64,000 bases of DNA from Nocardiopsis sp. CC223A (lineage in GTDB: Bacteria; Actinomycetota; Actinomycetes; Streptosporangiales; Streptosporangiaceae), in contig NZ_JASFDV010000009.1 of assembly GCF_030766825.1 (NCBI RefSeq), forward strand, positions 1 to 64,000, written 5' to 3'. Under the pieces are notes generated by a model. That model was given only the letters and a program-made list of their open reading frames with translations. It was not told the origin of the DNA and searched no databases. Shown here in pieces: positions 40,997 to 49,515 of the stretch. The translations under genes and the position numbers were made by a program. Within the stretch, counting starts at the first letter, position 1; every line of letters begins with the position of its first letter.

Positions 40997-41629
40997 ATGG
41001 GGTCCAGACCGACGGGCGACCGCCGTACGGCGCTGCTGGGCGCTGCGGCGGAACTGTTCGCCCAACGCGGCTACCGGAGCGTGGTCATCGACGACATCGG
41101 CCGGGCCGTCGGCACCACCGGACCCGCCCTGTACCGCCACTTCTCCGGCAAACAGGCGCTGCTCGGCGCGATCCTCATCGACGTCAGCGAACGCCTGGCC
41201 CGCCGCGGGCGGGAACTGGTCGCCGCCGCCCCCGACCCCGGGGAGGCGCTGACCGCACTGCTGCGCGGGCACATCGCGTTCGCACTGGACGAGCCGGCGC
41301 TGATCACCGTGCACGACCGGGAGCTGCACCACCTCACCGAGGAGGACCGGCGCCGTGTCCGCCGCCTCCAGCGCGGCTACGTCGAGGAATGGGTCGGCGT
41401 GCTCTCCCAGATGCGCCCGCACACCCCGGCCCCCGTGCTGCGGGCGGCGGTCCACGCCGTCTTCGGCCTGCTCAACTCCACCCCGCACAGCCGCGGGGAA
41501 CTGTCCCGCGCGCACATGGCCGACCTGCTGCTGGGCATGGGCGCCGCCGCGCTGACGGCCCCCGACTCCCCGGTGGGCGGCACCGCGGGCGGTACCGCCG
41601 AATCCGCCGCCATCGACTGCGGCCGTTGA
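40997..41629 (+). CDS. TetR-family regulator of the carboxylase operon
   Basis: This 210-residue TetR protein has a helix-turn-helix domain at about 8-55 (RTALLGAAAELFAQRGYRSVVIDDIGRAVGTTGPALYRHF) and a C-terminal ligand-binding domain with a HDRELHHL segment. I choose the ATG at 40997 with GGAG six bases ahead; a GTG at 40943 is in frame but would overlap the operator. It is divergent from the carboxylase/acyl-CoA dehydrogenase operon and likely represses it until an acyl-CoA intermediate binds. Confidence 0.9.
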   Translation: MGSRPTGDRRTALLGAAAELFAQRGYRSVVIDDIGRAVGTTGPALYRHFSGKQALLGAILIDVSERLARRGRELVAAAPDPGEALTALLRGHIAFALDEPALITVHDRELHHLTEEDRRRVRRLQRGYVEEWVGVLSQMRPHTPAPVLRAAVHAVFGLLNSTPHSRGELSRAHMADLLLGMGAAALTAPDSPVGGTAGGTAESAAIDCGR

Positions 41630-41726
41630 CCGTAGCTTGACCCTTCCCCGGGTAGGCCGCCGCCTGAGGCTCCCCGGGGGTACGGACTCCCCGGGGCACG
41701 CGAGATCAACGAGGGGGAGACCTTTC

Positions 41727-43187
41727 ATGGTCGACGGATCTCCGAACGCGACCACCACCAACGCGGGCATCCCGGTCGGCAGCGACGAGCACTCGCTGAC
41801 CGTCGGGCGCGACGGCCCGATCGTGCTGCACGACGCGTACCTGATCGAGAAGATGGCGCACTTCAACCGGGAGCGCGTCCCCGAGAGGGTGGTGCACGCC
41901 AAGGGCAGCGGGGCCTACGGCACGTTCCGCGTCACCAACGACGTCAGCGGGTTCACGAGCGCGGACCTGTTCCAGCCCGGCCGCGAGACCCGGATGCTGG
42001 CGAGGTTCTCCACCGTCGCGGGCGAGATGGGCAGCCCCGACACCTGGCGCGACCCGCGCGGTTTCGCCCTGAAGTTCTACACCCGCCAGGGCAACTACGA
42101 CATGGTCGGCAACAACACGCCGGTCTTCTTCATCCGCGACCCGCAGAAGTTCCAGGACTTCATCCGCTCCCAGAAGCGCCATCCGCAGACCGGGCTGCGG
42201 AACAACACCATGCAGTGGGACTTCTGGTCGCTGTCCCCGGAGAGCGCCCACCAGGTGACCTGGCTCATGGGCGACCGGGGCGTCCCCAAGAACTGGCGCC
42301 ACATGGACGGCTTCTCGTCGCACACCTACCAGTGGATCAACGCCGAGGGGAAGCGGGTCTGGGTCAAGTACCACTTCCTCACCGATCAGGGCAACGACTT
42401 CCTCACCCAGGACGAGGCCGACCGGCTGGCCGGGGCGGACGGCGACGCGCACCGCCGCGACCTGTTCGAGGCCATCGAACGCGGCGAGTACCCGTCGTGG
42501 ACGCTCAAGGTGCAGATCATGCCCCTGGAGGACGCGGCGACCTACCGGTTCAACCCGTTCGACCTGACCAAGGTGTGGCCGCACGGCGACTACCCGCTGA
42601 TCGAGGTCGGTCGGATGACGCTGAACGAGAACCCGTCCAACCACTTCATCCACATCGAGCAGGCGGCGTTCGAGCCCTCCAACCTGGTCCCGGGCATCGG
42701 GCCCTCGCCGGACAAGATGCTGCTGGGGCGGCTGTTCTCCTACCCGGACACGCACCGCTACCGGATCGGCGTCAACTACAACGAGCTGCCGCCGAACCGG
42801 CCCGAGTCGCCGGTGCGCTCCTACGCCAAGGACGGGCGGATGCGGTTCTTCGAGCCCGACACCGGCGCCGTCTACCACCCCAACTCCTACGGCGGCCCCG
42901 ACGCGGTCCGCCAGGAGGGCGAGGAACAGGCGTCGTGGCGGGTCGAGGCCGCCGAGCTGGTGCGCGAGGCCTACGGCCGCCACAGCGAGGACGACGACTT
43001 CGTGCAGCCGCGCGCGCTCATCCGCGACGTCATGGACGACGCCGCCCGTGAGCGCCTGGTGTCCAACGTCTCCGGGCACATGTCCCAGGTGACCGACGAC
43101 GACGTGCGCAGCCGGGCCCTGAAGTACTGGCGCGACATCGACTCCGGGATCGGCGAGCGCATCGCCGCCGAGCTCAACGGGGGCTGA
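41727..43187 (+). CDS. heme catalase (clade 3, small-subunit monofunctional)
   Basis: This 486-residue catalase degrades hydrogen peroxide. The catalytic His is in RERVPERVVHAKGSGAYG, the Asn in GNNTPVFFIRDP, and the heme-ligand Tyr in RLFSYPDTHRYR. Length matches small-subunit catalases. ATG start at 41727 follows GAGGGGGAGACC. Two copies of CTCCCCGGGG (41670-41679 and 41688-41697) lie in the leader and might be a regulatory site; no peroxide regulator gene is adjacent. Ends at the hairpin 43200-43227. Confidence 0.95.
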   Translation: MVDGSPNATTTNAGIPVGSDEHSLTVGRDGPIVLHDAYLIEKMAHFNRERVPERVVHAKGSGAYGTFRVTNDVSGFTSADLFQPGRETRMLARFSTVAGEMGSPDTWRDPRGFALKFYTRQGNYDMVGNNTPVFFIRDPQKFQDFIRSQKRHPQTGLRNNTMQWDFWSLSPESAHQVTWLMGDRGVPKNWRHMDGFSSHTYQWINAEGKRVWVKYHFLTDQGNDFLTQDEADRLAGADGDAHRRDLFEAIERGEYPSWTLKVQIMPLEDAATYRFNPFDLTKVWPHGDYPLIEVGRMTLNENPSNHFIHIEQAAFEPSNLVPGIGPSPDKMLLGRLFSYPDTHRYRIGVNYNELPPNRPESPVRSYAKDGRMRFFEPDTGAVYHPNSYGGPDAVRQEGEEQASWRVEAAELVREAYGRHSEDDDFVQPRALIRDVMDDAARERLVSNVSGHMSQVTDDDVRSRALKYWRDIDSGIGERIAAELNGG

Positions 43188-43199
43188 CCCGCACCCACC

Positions 43200-43227
43200 G
43201 GGGGCGGACCGCCACGGGTCCGCCCCC
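43200..43227 (+). terminator. catalase terminator
   Basis: GGGGGCGGACC (43200-43210) pairs perfectly with 43217-43227 around a 6-nt loop and is followed by CCTTT. Confidence 0.75.
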
Positions 43228-43387
43228 CTTTCGCCCGTTCGGGGCGAAGGCCGACAGAAGGTCGCCGAGAGGTGGGAACGGCCCGGCTCCGGGGTTTCAG
43301 GGGCATCCGGGCACGGCCCTGCACGCGGCCGTCGTATCGGGTAGGGCCGCCGGTGACGGCGACCGACACGGAGAAAAGGAGCAACAC

Positions 43388-44761
43388 ATGGCTCGGCCTC
43401 GGATCGTGGTGGTCGGCGCGGGGTTCGGCGGTATCCACGCCCTGCGTCGTCTGGAACGCCGTATCCCGCCGGGGGCGGCGGACATCGCCCTGATCGCCCC
43501 CCACGACTACATGCTCTACAGCCCGCTGCTGCCGCAGGTGGCCTCCGGGCTGCTGACACCGCAGTCGGTGGCGATGTCGGTGCACCGGCTGACCCGGGAG
43601 ACCCGCCTCGTCCCCGGCCACGCCGTCGGGGTCGACACCGACGACCGCGTCGTCGTGGTGTGCCGCCCCACCGGCGAGCTGATCCCCGTCCGCTACGACC
43701 GCCTGGTGCTGGCCCCCGGCGGCCTCACCCGGGCCTTCGACATCCCCGGCCTGACCGAGCACGCCTACGGGGCCAAGACCCTGGCCGAAGCCGTCCTGCT
43801 GCGCGACCACGTGCTCGCCCAGCTGGAACTGGCCAACGACACCGCGGACCCGATCGAGCGGGAGGAGCGCTGCCGGTTCATCGTGGTCGGCGGCGGCTAC
43901 ACGGGGGTGGAGACCGCCGCGTCCCTGATGCGCCTGTGCGAGGAGGCCGCCAAGCGCTACCCGGAGCTGCGCTCGGTGATCCGCTGGCACCTGGTGGACA
44001 TCGCGCCCAAGGTGCTGCCCGAACTCGGCGACCGGCTCGGCCGCAAGGCCCTGGACCTGCTCCGCCACCTGGGCATCGAGGTCAAGCTCAAGGTGTCGGT
44101 GCGCGAGGTCACCGCCGACAAGGTGGTGCTCACCGACGGGCGGGCACTGCCCTGCCGCACCCTCATCTGGACCGCGGGGGTGACCCCCAGCCCGCTGGTG
44201 GAGACCCTGGGCAGACCCACCCGGCACGGCCGCCTGGAGGTGGAGGCCGACCTGCGGGTACCGGGCGTTCCGGAGGTGTTCGCCCTGGGCGACGCCGCGG
44301 CGGTGCCCAACCTGTCCGGGGATACGCCCTACTGCCCGCCCACGGCCCAGTACGCGACCAGGCAGGCGGTGACCGCGGCGGACAACGTGGTGGCCTCGAT
44401 CCTGGGGCGGCCGCTGCGGGAGTTCCGGCACCGGGACCTGGGCCTGGTGGTGGACCTGAGCGGCAGGGACGCGCTGGCCCGGGTGCTGGACCTGGAGCTG
44501 ACGGGGCTCCCGGCGCTGGGCGCCACCCGCGGCTACCACCTGATGGCGGTGCCCTCGCCCAACGCGCGGGCGCGGATCCTGGCCAACTGGGGCATCCGCG
44601 CCCTCATCGGCGGGGACGTGTCCCGGATGGGCTTCGCCGACGACGGGCGGCCGTCGTCCTTCGTGGCCAACGAGGCCGTGGGCTACCTCGACGCGGAGTC
44701 GGCCGGGCGTGAGGGCGCCCGGCTGCTGGAGAACCTCAGGGCCCGCTACGGCGAGGGCTGA
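43388..44761 (+). CDS. type II NADH dehydrogenase-like FAD oxidoreductase
   Basis: This 457-residue flavoprotein has two dinucleotide-binding sites: FAD motif VVVGAGFGGIHAL at about 6-18, and NAD(P)H motif IVVGGGYTGVETA near 165. VFALGDAAAV and the quinone-site AQYATRQA segment follow, as in NDH-2. NDH-2 enzymes pass electrons from NADH to quinone without pumping protons. No transmembrane anchor is clear, so a soluble or peripherally bound enzyme is likely. ATG start at 43388 follows AAAAGGAGC. Monocistronic. Confidence 0.88.
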   Translation: MARPRIVVVGAGFGGIHALRRLERRIPPGAADIALIAPHDYMLYSPLLPQVASGLLTPQSVAMSVHRLTRETRLVPGHAVGVDTDDRVVVVCRPTGELIPVRYDRLVLAPGGLTRAFDIPGLTEHAYGAKTLAEAVLLRDHVLAQLELANDTADPIEREERCRFIVVGGGYTGVETAASLMRLCEEAAKRYPELRSVIRWHLVDIAPKVLPELGDRLGRKALDLLRHLGIEVKLKVSVREVTADKVVLTDGRALPCRTLIWTAGVTPSPLVETLGRPTRHGRLEVEADLRVPGVPEVFALGDAAAVPNLSGDTPYCPPTAQYATRQAVTAADNVVASILGRPLREFRHRDLGLVVDLSGRDALARVLDLELTGLPALGATRGYHLMAVPSPNARARILANWGIRALIGGDVSRMGFADDGRPSSFVANEAVGYLDAESAGREGARLLENLRARYGEG

Positions 44762-44769
44762 GACGGCGA

Positions 44770-44798
44770 GGGGCGGCGGCCGCCACGGCCGCCGCCCC
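44770..44798. terminator. bidirectional terminator
   Basis: GGGGCGGCGGC (44770-44780) pairs with 44788-44798, extending by one base pair to a 5-nt loop, between the convergent NDH-2-like and csoR genes. Confidence 0.7.
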
Positions 44799-44820
44799 GA
44801 ACGACACGGGGGCGGGGAGG

Positions 44821-45147
44821 TCAGGAGCGGACCAGCCGGGCGATGGCCTCCGACGCCTCCTTGACCTTGGCGTCGGCCTCCTCGCCGCCGTTGGCGACGG
44901 CGTGGGCCACACAGTGCTTGAGGTGCTCGTCCAGCATGGCCAGCGCGAAGGAGCGCAGGGCGCTGTTCACGGCGGAGGTCTGGGTGAGGATGTCGATGCA
45001 GTACTGGTCGTCCTCGACCATGCGCTGTAGGCCGCGGATCTGCCCCTCGATGCGGCGGAGTCGGTTGATGTGGCTCTGCTTGTCATTGCTGTAACCGTGG
45101 GTCGCAGCCATGGTCCCGCTTCCGTGTCGTTCCTGCTCAGTTGCCAT
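44821..45147 (-). CDS. csoR: CsoR-family copper-sensing repressor
   Basis: This 108-residue all-helical repressor has metal ligands Cys50, His75 and Cys79, with exactly the 25- and 4-residue spacing of the Cys36-His61-Cys65 Cu(I) site of M. tuberculosis CsoR. HINRLRRIEGQIRGLQRMVE is the DUF156 signature helix. The ATG at 45147 follows a G-rich ribosome-binding site inside an inverted repeat, so autoregulation by blocking the promoter or start is likely. The usual copA/copZ targets are not in the window. A later ATG at 45111 is possible. Confidence 0.88.
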   Translation of the reverse strand: MATEQERHGSGTMAATHGYSNDKQSHINRLRRIEGQIRGLQRMVEDDQYCIDILTQTSAVNSALRSFALAMLDEHLKHCVAHAVANGGEEADAKVKEASEAIARLVRS

Positions 45148-45151
45148 GAAC

Positions 45152-45170
45152 AATACCCCCTTGAGGTATT
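45152..45170. promoter_or_regulatory. probable CsoR operator
   Basis: AATACC-N7-GGTATT with a C/G-tract inside resembles known CsoR sites (TACCCC...GGGGTA). It overlaps the csoR ribosome-binding site, ending 5 bp from the start. Confidence 0.6.
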
Positions 45171-45301
45171 GAACCGCTCGGCGTGGCGGAGCATTCCGCC
45201 GCCGGGTGCCTTGGAAGGAGTTTCCCAGACGAACGGGGACGTAGGGTGTGCCGCGCTCCGCGGCGCATCCGGTCGCCGCCCGTAAACGTCGGTCCTGATC
45301 T

Positions 45302-45329
45302 GGGCAAGCCCGGGGCGGGGGGCTTGCCC
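45302..45329. other. stable stem-loop ahead of the DUF2630 gene
   Basis: GGGCAAGCCC pairs perfectly with GGGCTTGCCC around an 8-nt G-rich loop, 30 bp before the DUF2630 start. It may be a leader structure; a terminator role is unclear because no gene ends here. A 14-bp palindrome CCATGGGCCCATGG at 45349-45362 follows and overlaps the start codon. Confidence 0.5.
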
Positions 45330-45358
45330 TCGCCCCGGGGGCGCACCACCATGGGCCC

Positions 45359-45604
45359 ATGGATCGAAGCGCCGACAACGACATCCTGTCCACCATCAGG
45401 GGCCTGATGGACGAGGAGCACGCCCTGCGCGCCACGCCCGGCGGCCTGTCCGACGAGGAGCGCGGCCGGATGAAGGAGGTCGAGCAGGCCCTCGACCAGT
45501 GCTGGGACCTGCTCCGCAGGCGGCGGGCCCGCGAGGAGTTCGGGCAGGACCCCGACGATGCGCAGGTCCGGCCGGTGTCGGAGGTCGAGAACTACCGCCA
45601 GTGA
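45359..45604 (+). CDS. DUF2630 family protein
   Basis: This 81-residue helical, charged protein matches DUF2630 along its length (DILSTIRGLMDEEHALRATPGG, ALDQCWDLLRRRRAREEFG). The family is small, cytoplasmic and actinobacterial, with no known function. The ATG at 45359 has no strong ribosome-binding site and lies within a 14-bp palindrome. The gene is 120 bp upstream of the DUF4126 gene on the same strand. Confidence 0.82.
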   Translation: MDRSADNDILSTIRGLMDEEHALRATPGGLSDEERGRMKEVEQALDQCWDLLRRRRAREEFGQDPDDAQVRPVSEVENYRQ

Positions 45605-45723
45605 ACCGCGTCCGACCGCAACCGCAGGGCCCCGCCCGGCATCAACCACGGTGAACCGGCGCGGGCCGGCGGCCGGCCGCCGGCCCGGACCGGCCCCGCG
45701 CCCCGGATCCGGAAGGGCCCCTC

Positions 45724-46362
45724 TTGCTCACTGCACTCACCGGCATCGGCCTGTCCACCGCTGCCGGGCTCAACGCCTACATCCCCCTGCTGCTGGTGGG
45801 CCTGATCGCCCGCTTCACCGACCTGCTGGTCCTGGGCGACTCCTGGACCTGGCTGGAGCACCCGGTCACCCTCGTCGTGCTGACCGTGCTGCTGGCGGTC
45901 GAGTTCCTCGCCGACAAGTTCCCGGCGGTGGACAGCGTCAACGACATGATCCAGACCGTCGTGCGCCCCTCCTCCGGCGGCATCGTCTTCGGCGCGGGGG
46001 CCTCCGCGGTGGAGCTCTCCGAGATCACCGGCACCGCCTCCGGCGCGACGGCCGGGGACGGCGTCTCCTGGGGGCCGGTCGTCGCCGGAGTGGTCATCGC
46101 CCTGGTGTTCCACCTGCTCAAGTCCCTGGGCCGGCTGGCCGCGAACTCGGTCACCGCGGGCTGCGCCGCCCCCTTCGTCTCCTTCCTGGAGGACGTCGTC
46201 AGCTTCCTCACCTCCCTCGCGGCCATCCTGCTGCCGGTCCTCATCCTGTTGGTGGTCCCGGTGCTGGCCGCGGTGGGCGCGCTGCTGGTGCGGCGCAGCC
46301 GCCGCCTGCGGGCCGAACGCGCCGCCGGCGGCGGGGCCGTCGGCCCCGGGGCGCCCGCCTGA
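45724..46362 (+). CDS. DUF4126 family membrane protein
   Basis: This 212-residue integral membrane protein has about five helices, starting with TGIGLSTAAGLNAYIPLLLVGLIAR. The FLADKFPAVDSVNDMIQTVVRP segment and AGCAAPFVSFLEDV are typical of DUF4126. Role unknown; the glycine-rich first helix suggests a transporter or channel-like protein. The start is a TTG at 45724 behind GGAAGGG. The alanine/glycine-rich C-terminus follows a basic stop-transfer stretch. Confidence 0.8.
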   Translation: MLTALTGIGLSTAAGLNAYIPLLLVGLIARFTDLLVLGDSWTWLEHPVTLVVLTVLLAVEFLADKFPAVDSVNDMIQTVVRPSSGGIVFGAGASAVELSEITGTASGATAGDGVSWGPVVAGVVIALVFHLLKSLGRLAANSVTAGCAAPFVSFLEDVVSFLTSLAAILLPVLILLVVPVLAAVGALLVRRSRRLRAERAAGGGAVGPGAPA

Positions 46363-46405
46363 GGTGCCCGGTGCCGACCGGTCAAGGCCGCGTAAAGTGC
46401 AGGTG

Positions 46406-47080
46406 ATGACAGAGCTGACTTTCGATCCGAACGACATCACCCACATCGTCTGGGACTGGAACGGCACCCTCCTGGACGACAACCACGCCAACCTCTCCGC
46501 GGTCAACGCCGTCTGCGCCGCCTACGGCGTCGACCCGGTGGAGCTGGACCACTGGCGGGGCGTCTTCCGGCGCCCGCTGGTCCCCCTCTACGAGGAACTG
46601 CTGGGTCGGCCCCTCGCCGAGGGCGAGTGGGAGCGCCTGGAGAAGCTCTACGACGAGGACTACCTGCGCCACCTGCCCGCGTGCGAGCTGGCGCAGGGCG
46701 TCCCCGACGTGCTGCTCGACTGGGCGGGGGCCGGGCGCACCCAGTCGCTGCTGTCGATGGCCTCGCACGACCACGTGGTCCCGCTCGTCGCCGAACGCGG
46801 CCTGGCCCCGCACTTCACCCGGGTCGACGGCCGCAGGTACGACACCGAGATCGACTCCAAGGCCGAGCACCTGGTGCACCACCTGTCGGGCCAGGACATC
46901 GACCCGTCCCGGGTCGTGCTCATCGGCGACATCGACGACGACGCCCGCGCCGCCCGTGCGGCCGGCGCGCACGCGATCCTGGTGTCCACCGGCCTGATGG
47001 CGCCCGAGCGGCTGGCCGCCACGGGCTCCCCGGTGGCCGCGTCCCCGGTGGCGGCGGTCCGCGCGCTGCGCGGTCGCTGA
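46406..47080 (+). CDS. HAD-superfamily hydrolase (phosphatase-like)
   Basis: This 224-residue HAD enzyme has motif I WDWNGTLLDD near residue 15, a cap with YEELLGRPLAEGEW, motif II serine in LSMASHD, a lysine in DSKAEH, and motif IV VVLIGDIDDDARAARAAG. It resembles phosphoglycolate phosphatase-like proteins of subfamily IA. The Trp-Asn in place of Asp-Gly after the first Asp is a known variant in actinobacterial members. ATG start at 46406. Substrate unknown; no operon partner. Confidence 0.85.
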   Translation: MTELTFDPNDITHIVWDWNGTLLDDNHANLSAVNAVCAAYGVDPVELDHWRGVFRRPLVPLYEELLGRPLAEGEWERLEKLYDEDYLRHLPACELAQGVPDVLLDWAGAGRTQSLLSMASHDHVVPLVAERGLAPHFTRVDGRRYDTEIDSKAEHLVHHLSGQDIDPSRVVLIGDIDDDARAARAAGAHAILVSTGLMAPERLAATGSPVAASPVAAVRALRGR

Positions 47081-47362
47081 GCCGGGGCCGCGGGGCCCGC
47101 TCCGCGGCCGACCGAAAGAACCCATGACCGGTTCTATCGGCCGGCCGCACCACTGGGACGGGAGCTGTCAATGGTGGCGCCCCACCCTGCGGGAACGCCC
47201 GGCAGTGGACCTCCCACAGGTTCCGTGAACACGGTGTGACCTGCGGACTTCCCGCCGTCTTCCGGCCGCACCTCCGGGGAGGCCGGGGGGTAACCTCCGC
47301 CATGGTGTGCTGTTAGATGGACCTCACAGCAACACACAGCCACGCGAATGGAAGGCGGGCCA

Positions 47363-49345
47363 ATGACGGAGAGCAGCGTGCCCCGTGTGCTCTGGCGACC
47401 CGACGAGGAGACGGTGGCGTCGTCCAACATCGTCGCGTTCGCCCGGTGGGCCGAGGAGCACAAGGGCGTCGAGGCCTTCGGCACCGACGGTGACTTCGAC
47501 TACGACGCCCTGTGGCGCTGGTCGGTCACCGACGTCGACGGTTTCTGGGACGCGATCCGCGCGTACTACGGCGTCCGTTTCGACACCCCCGCCGAGGGCG
47601 TCCTGGCCGAGGACGCCATGCCCGGCGCCCGCTGGTTCCCCGGTGCCACCCTCAACTACGCCCGGCACGTGTTCGAGGGGCGCGACCCCGACCGGGTCGC
47701 GATCCGCCACGCCACCGAGCTGCGCCCCCTGGCCGAGTGGACCTGGGGCGAGCTGCGCGCCCGCACCGCCGCGATCGCCGCCGGACTGCGCGAGCTGGGC
47801 GTGGGCCCCGGCGATCGGGTCGTCGCCTACCTGCCCAACCTGCCCGAGACCGTCGCCGCGTTCTACGCCGTCGCCTCCCTCGGCGCGATCTGGTCCTCCT
47901 GCTCGCCCGACTTCGGCGTGCGCAGCGTCATCGACCGCTTCGCCCAGATCGAGCCCAAGGTCCTGCTGGCCGTCGACGGCTACCGCTACGGCGGCAAGGA
48001 CTTCGACCGCGGCCCCGTCGTCGAGGAGCTGCGCACGGCCCTGCCCACCGTCGAGCACACCGTCCTGCTCGACTACCTCCGCCCGGGCGCCGAGCCGCCC
48101 GAGGGCACCCTGGCCTGGTCGGCGCTGGATGCCTCCGGGGCGGGTTCCGAGCCGGAGTTCACCCCCGTCGCCTTCGACCACCCGCTGTGGGTGCTCTACT
48201 CCTCGGGCACCACCGGCCTGCCCAAGGCCATCGTCCAGGGGCACGGCGGCATCCTCCTGGAGCAGCTCAAGAACCTCCACCTGCACCTGAACGCGCAGGA
48301 GCACGACCGCGTCCTGTGGTTCACCACCACCGGCTGGATGATGTGGAACTTCCTGGTCAGCGTGCTGCTGACCCCGGCGTCCATCGTCCTGTACGACGGG
48401 TCGCCCGCGGCTCCGGACCTCGGAACGCTGTGGGACCTGGCCGACGAGGCACAGATCACCGTGTTCGGCACCAGCGCCGGTTTCCTCTCCTCCTGCATGA
48501 AGGACGGCGTCCACCCCCGCCGCGGCCGCGACCTGTCCCGCCTCAAGGCCATCGGCTCCACCGGTTCCCCCCTCAGCCCCGAGGCGTTCGCCTGGGTCTA
48601 CGAGGAATTCGGCGACGACCTGTGGCTGTTCTCCACCAGCGGCGGCACCGACGTGTGCAGCTGCCTGGTCGGCGGCACCCCCACCCTGCCGGTGTACGAG
48701 GGCGAGATCCAGTCCCGCGCCCTGGGCATGGCCGTCGCCTCCTGGGACCCCGACGGCAAGGAGCTGATCGGCGAGGTCGGCGAACTCGTCGTCACCCGCC
48801 CGGCCCCGTCCATGCCGGTCTTCTTCTGGGGGGACGAGGACGGCCGGCGCCTGCACGACAGCTACTTCTCCATGTACCCGGGCATCTGGCGGCACGGGGA
48901 CTGGATCGAGATCACCGACCGCGGCACCGCGATCATCTACGGCCGCTCGGACTCCACCATCAACCGCGGCGGCGTCCGCATGGGCACCAGCGAGATCTAC
49001 CGGGCCGTCCTGACCCTGGAGGACGTCACCGACGCCCTGGTCGTGGACGTGCCCCACAGCGACGGCTCCTCGCGCATCGAGCTGTTCGTCGTCCTGCGCG
49101 AGGGCGCCGAACTCGACGACGCCCTCGTCAAGGAGATCGCCCGGCGCATCCGCACCGACTGCTCGCCCCGCCATGTGCCCGACCGGGTGCGGGTCGTCCC
49201 GGCGGTACCGCGCACGCTCTCCGGCAAGATCCTGGAAGTGCCGGTCAAGCGCATCCTCATGGGCCAGAACCCGGACAAGGTCGCCAGCCGCGACTCCCTG
49301 GCCGACCCCGAGGCGCTGGACCACTTCAGCACGCTGGTCGACTGA
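47363..49345 (+). CDS. acetoacetate--CoA ligase (acetoacetyl-CoA synthetase)
   Basis: This 660-residue ANL-family ligase converts acetoacetate to acetoacetyl-CoA. The AMP-binding P-loop is YSSGTTGLPKAIVQ (near 280). TTGWMMWNFLVS and STSGGTDVCSCLVGG are characteristic of acetoacetyl-CoA synthetase, and the C-terminal TLSGKILEVPVKRIL carries the catalytic lysine. Length matches the family. ATG start at 47363. The gene may use acetoacetate from leucine breakdown, given the carboxylase operon 7 kb away, but the two are not linked transcriptionally. Confidence 0.92.
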   Translation: MTESSVPRVLWRPDEETVASSNIVAFARWAEEHKGVEAFGTDGDFDYDALWRWSVTDVDGFWDAIRAYYGVRFDTPAEGVLAEDAMPGARWFPGATLNYARHVFEGRDPDRVAIRHATELRPLAEWTWGELRARTAAIAAGLRELGVGPGDRVVAYLPNLPETVAAFYAVASLGAIWSSCSPDFGVRSVIDRFAQIEPKVLLAVDGYRYGGKDFDRGPVVEELRTALPTVEHTVLLDYLRPGAEPPEGTLAWSALDASGAGSEPEFTPVAFDHPLWVLYSSGTTGLPKAIVQGHGGILLEQLKNLHLHLNAQEHDRVLWFTTTGWMMWNFLVSVLLTPASIVLYDGSPAAPDLGTLWDLADEAQITVFGTSAGFLSSCMKDGVHPRRGRDLSRLKAIGSTGSPLSPEAFAWVYEEFGDDLWLFSTSGGTDVCSCLVGGTPTLPVYEGEIQSRALGMAVASWDPDGKELIGEVGELVVTRPAPSMPVFFWGDEDGRRLHDSYFSMYPGIWRHGDWIEITDRGTAIIYGRSDSTINRGGVRMGTSEIYRAVLTLEDVTDALVVDVPHSDGSSRIELFVVLREGAELDDALVKEIARRIRTDCSPRHVPDRVRVVPAVPRTLSGKILEVPVKRILMGQNPDKVASRDSLADPEALDHFSTLVD

Positions 49346-49515
49346 GCGACCGGGTCCCCGGGCACCGGCCCGGGGACCCGGACCGCCGGATTCGGGCCGA
49401 CCGGGTTCCTTTACCCCGATAGGGGACCTTCGCGGCGGAAGATGGCCGGACCCGGCCATCTCGGGGCCCACGGTCTTGATTGTGGCCCTACCCACGGGGG
49501 CATAGCCTGGCCCGC

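Noticed and set aside
45349..45362. CCATGGGCCCATGG palindrome as an operator
   Set aside because: It coincides with the DUF2630 start codon and is made of simple ATGG/CCAT units, so chance is likely.
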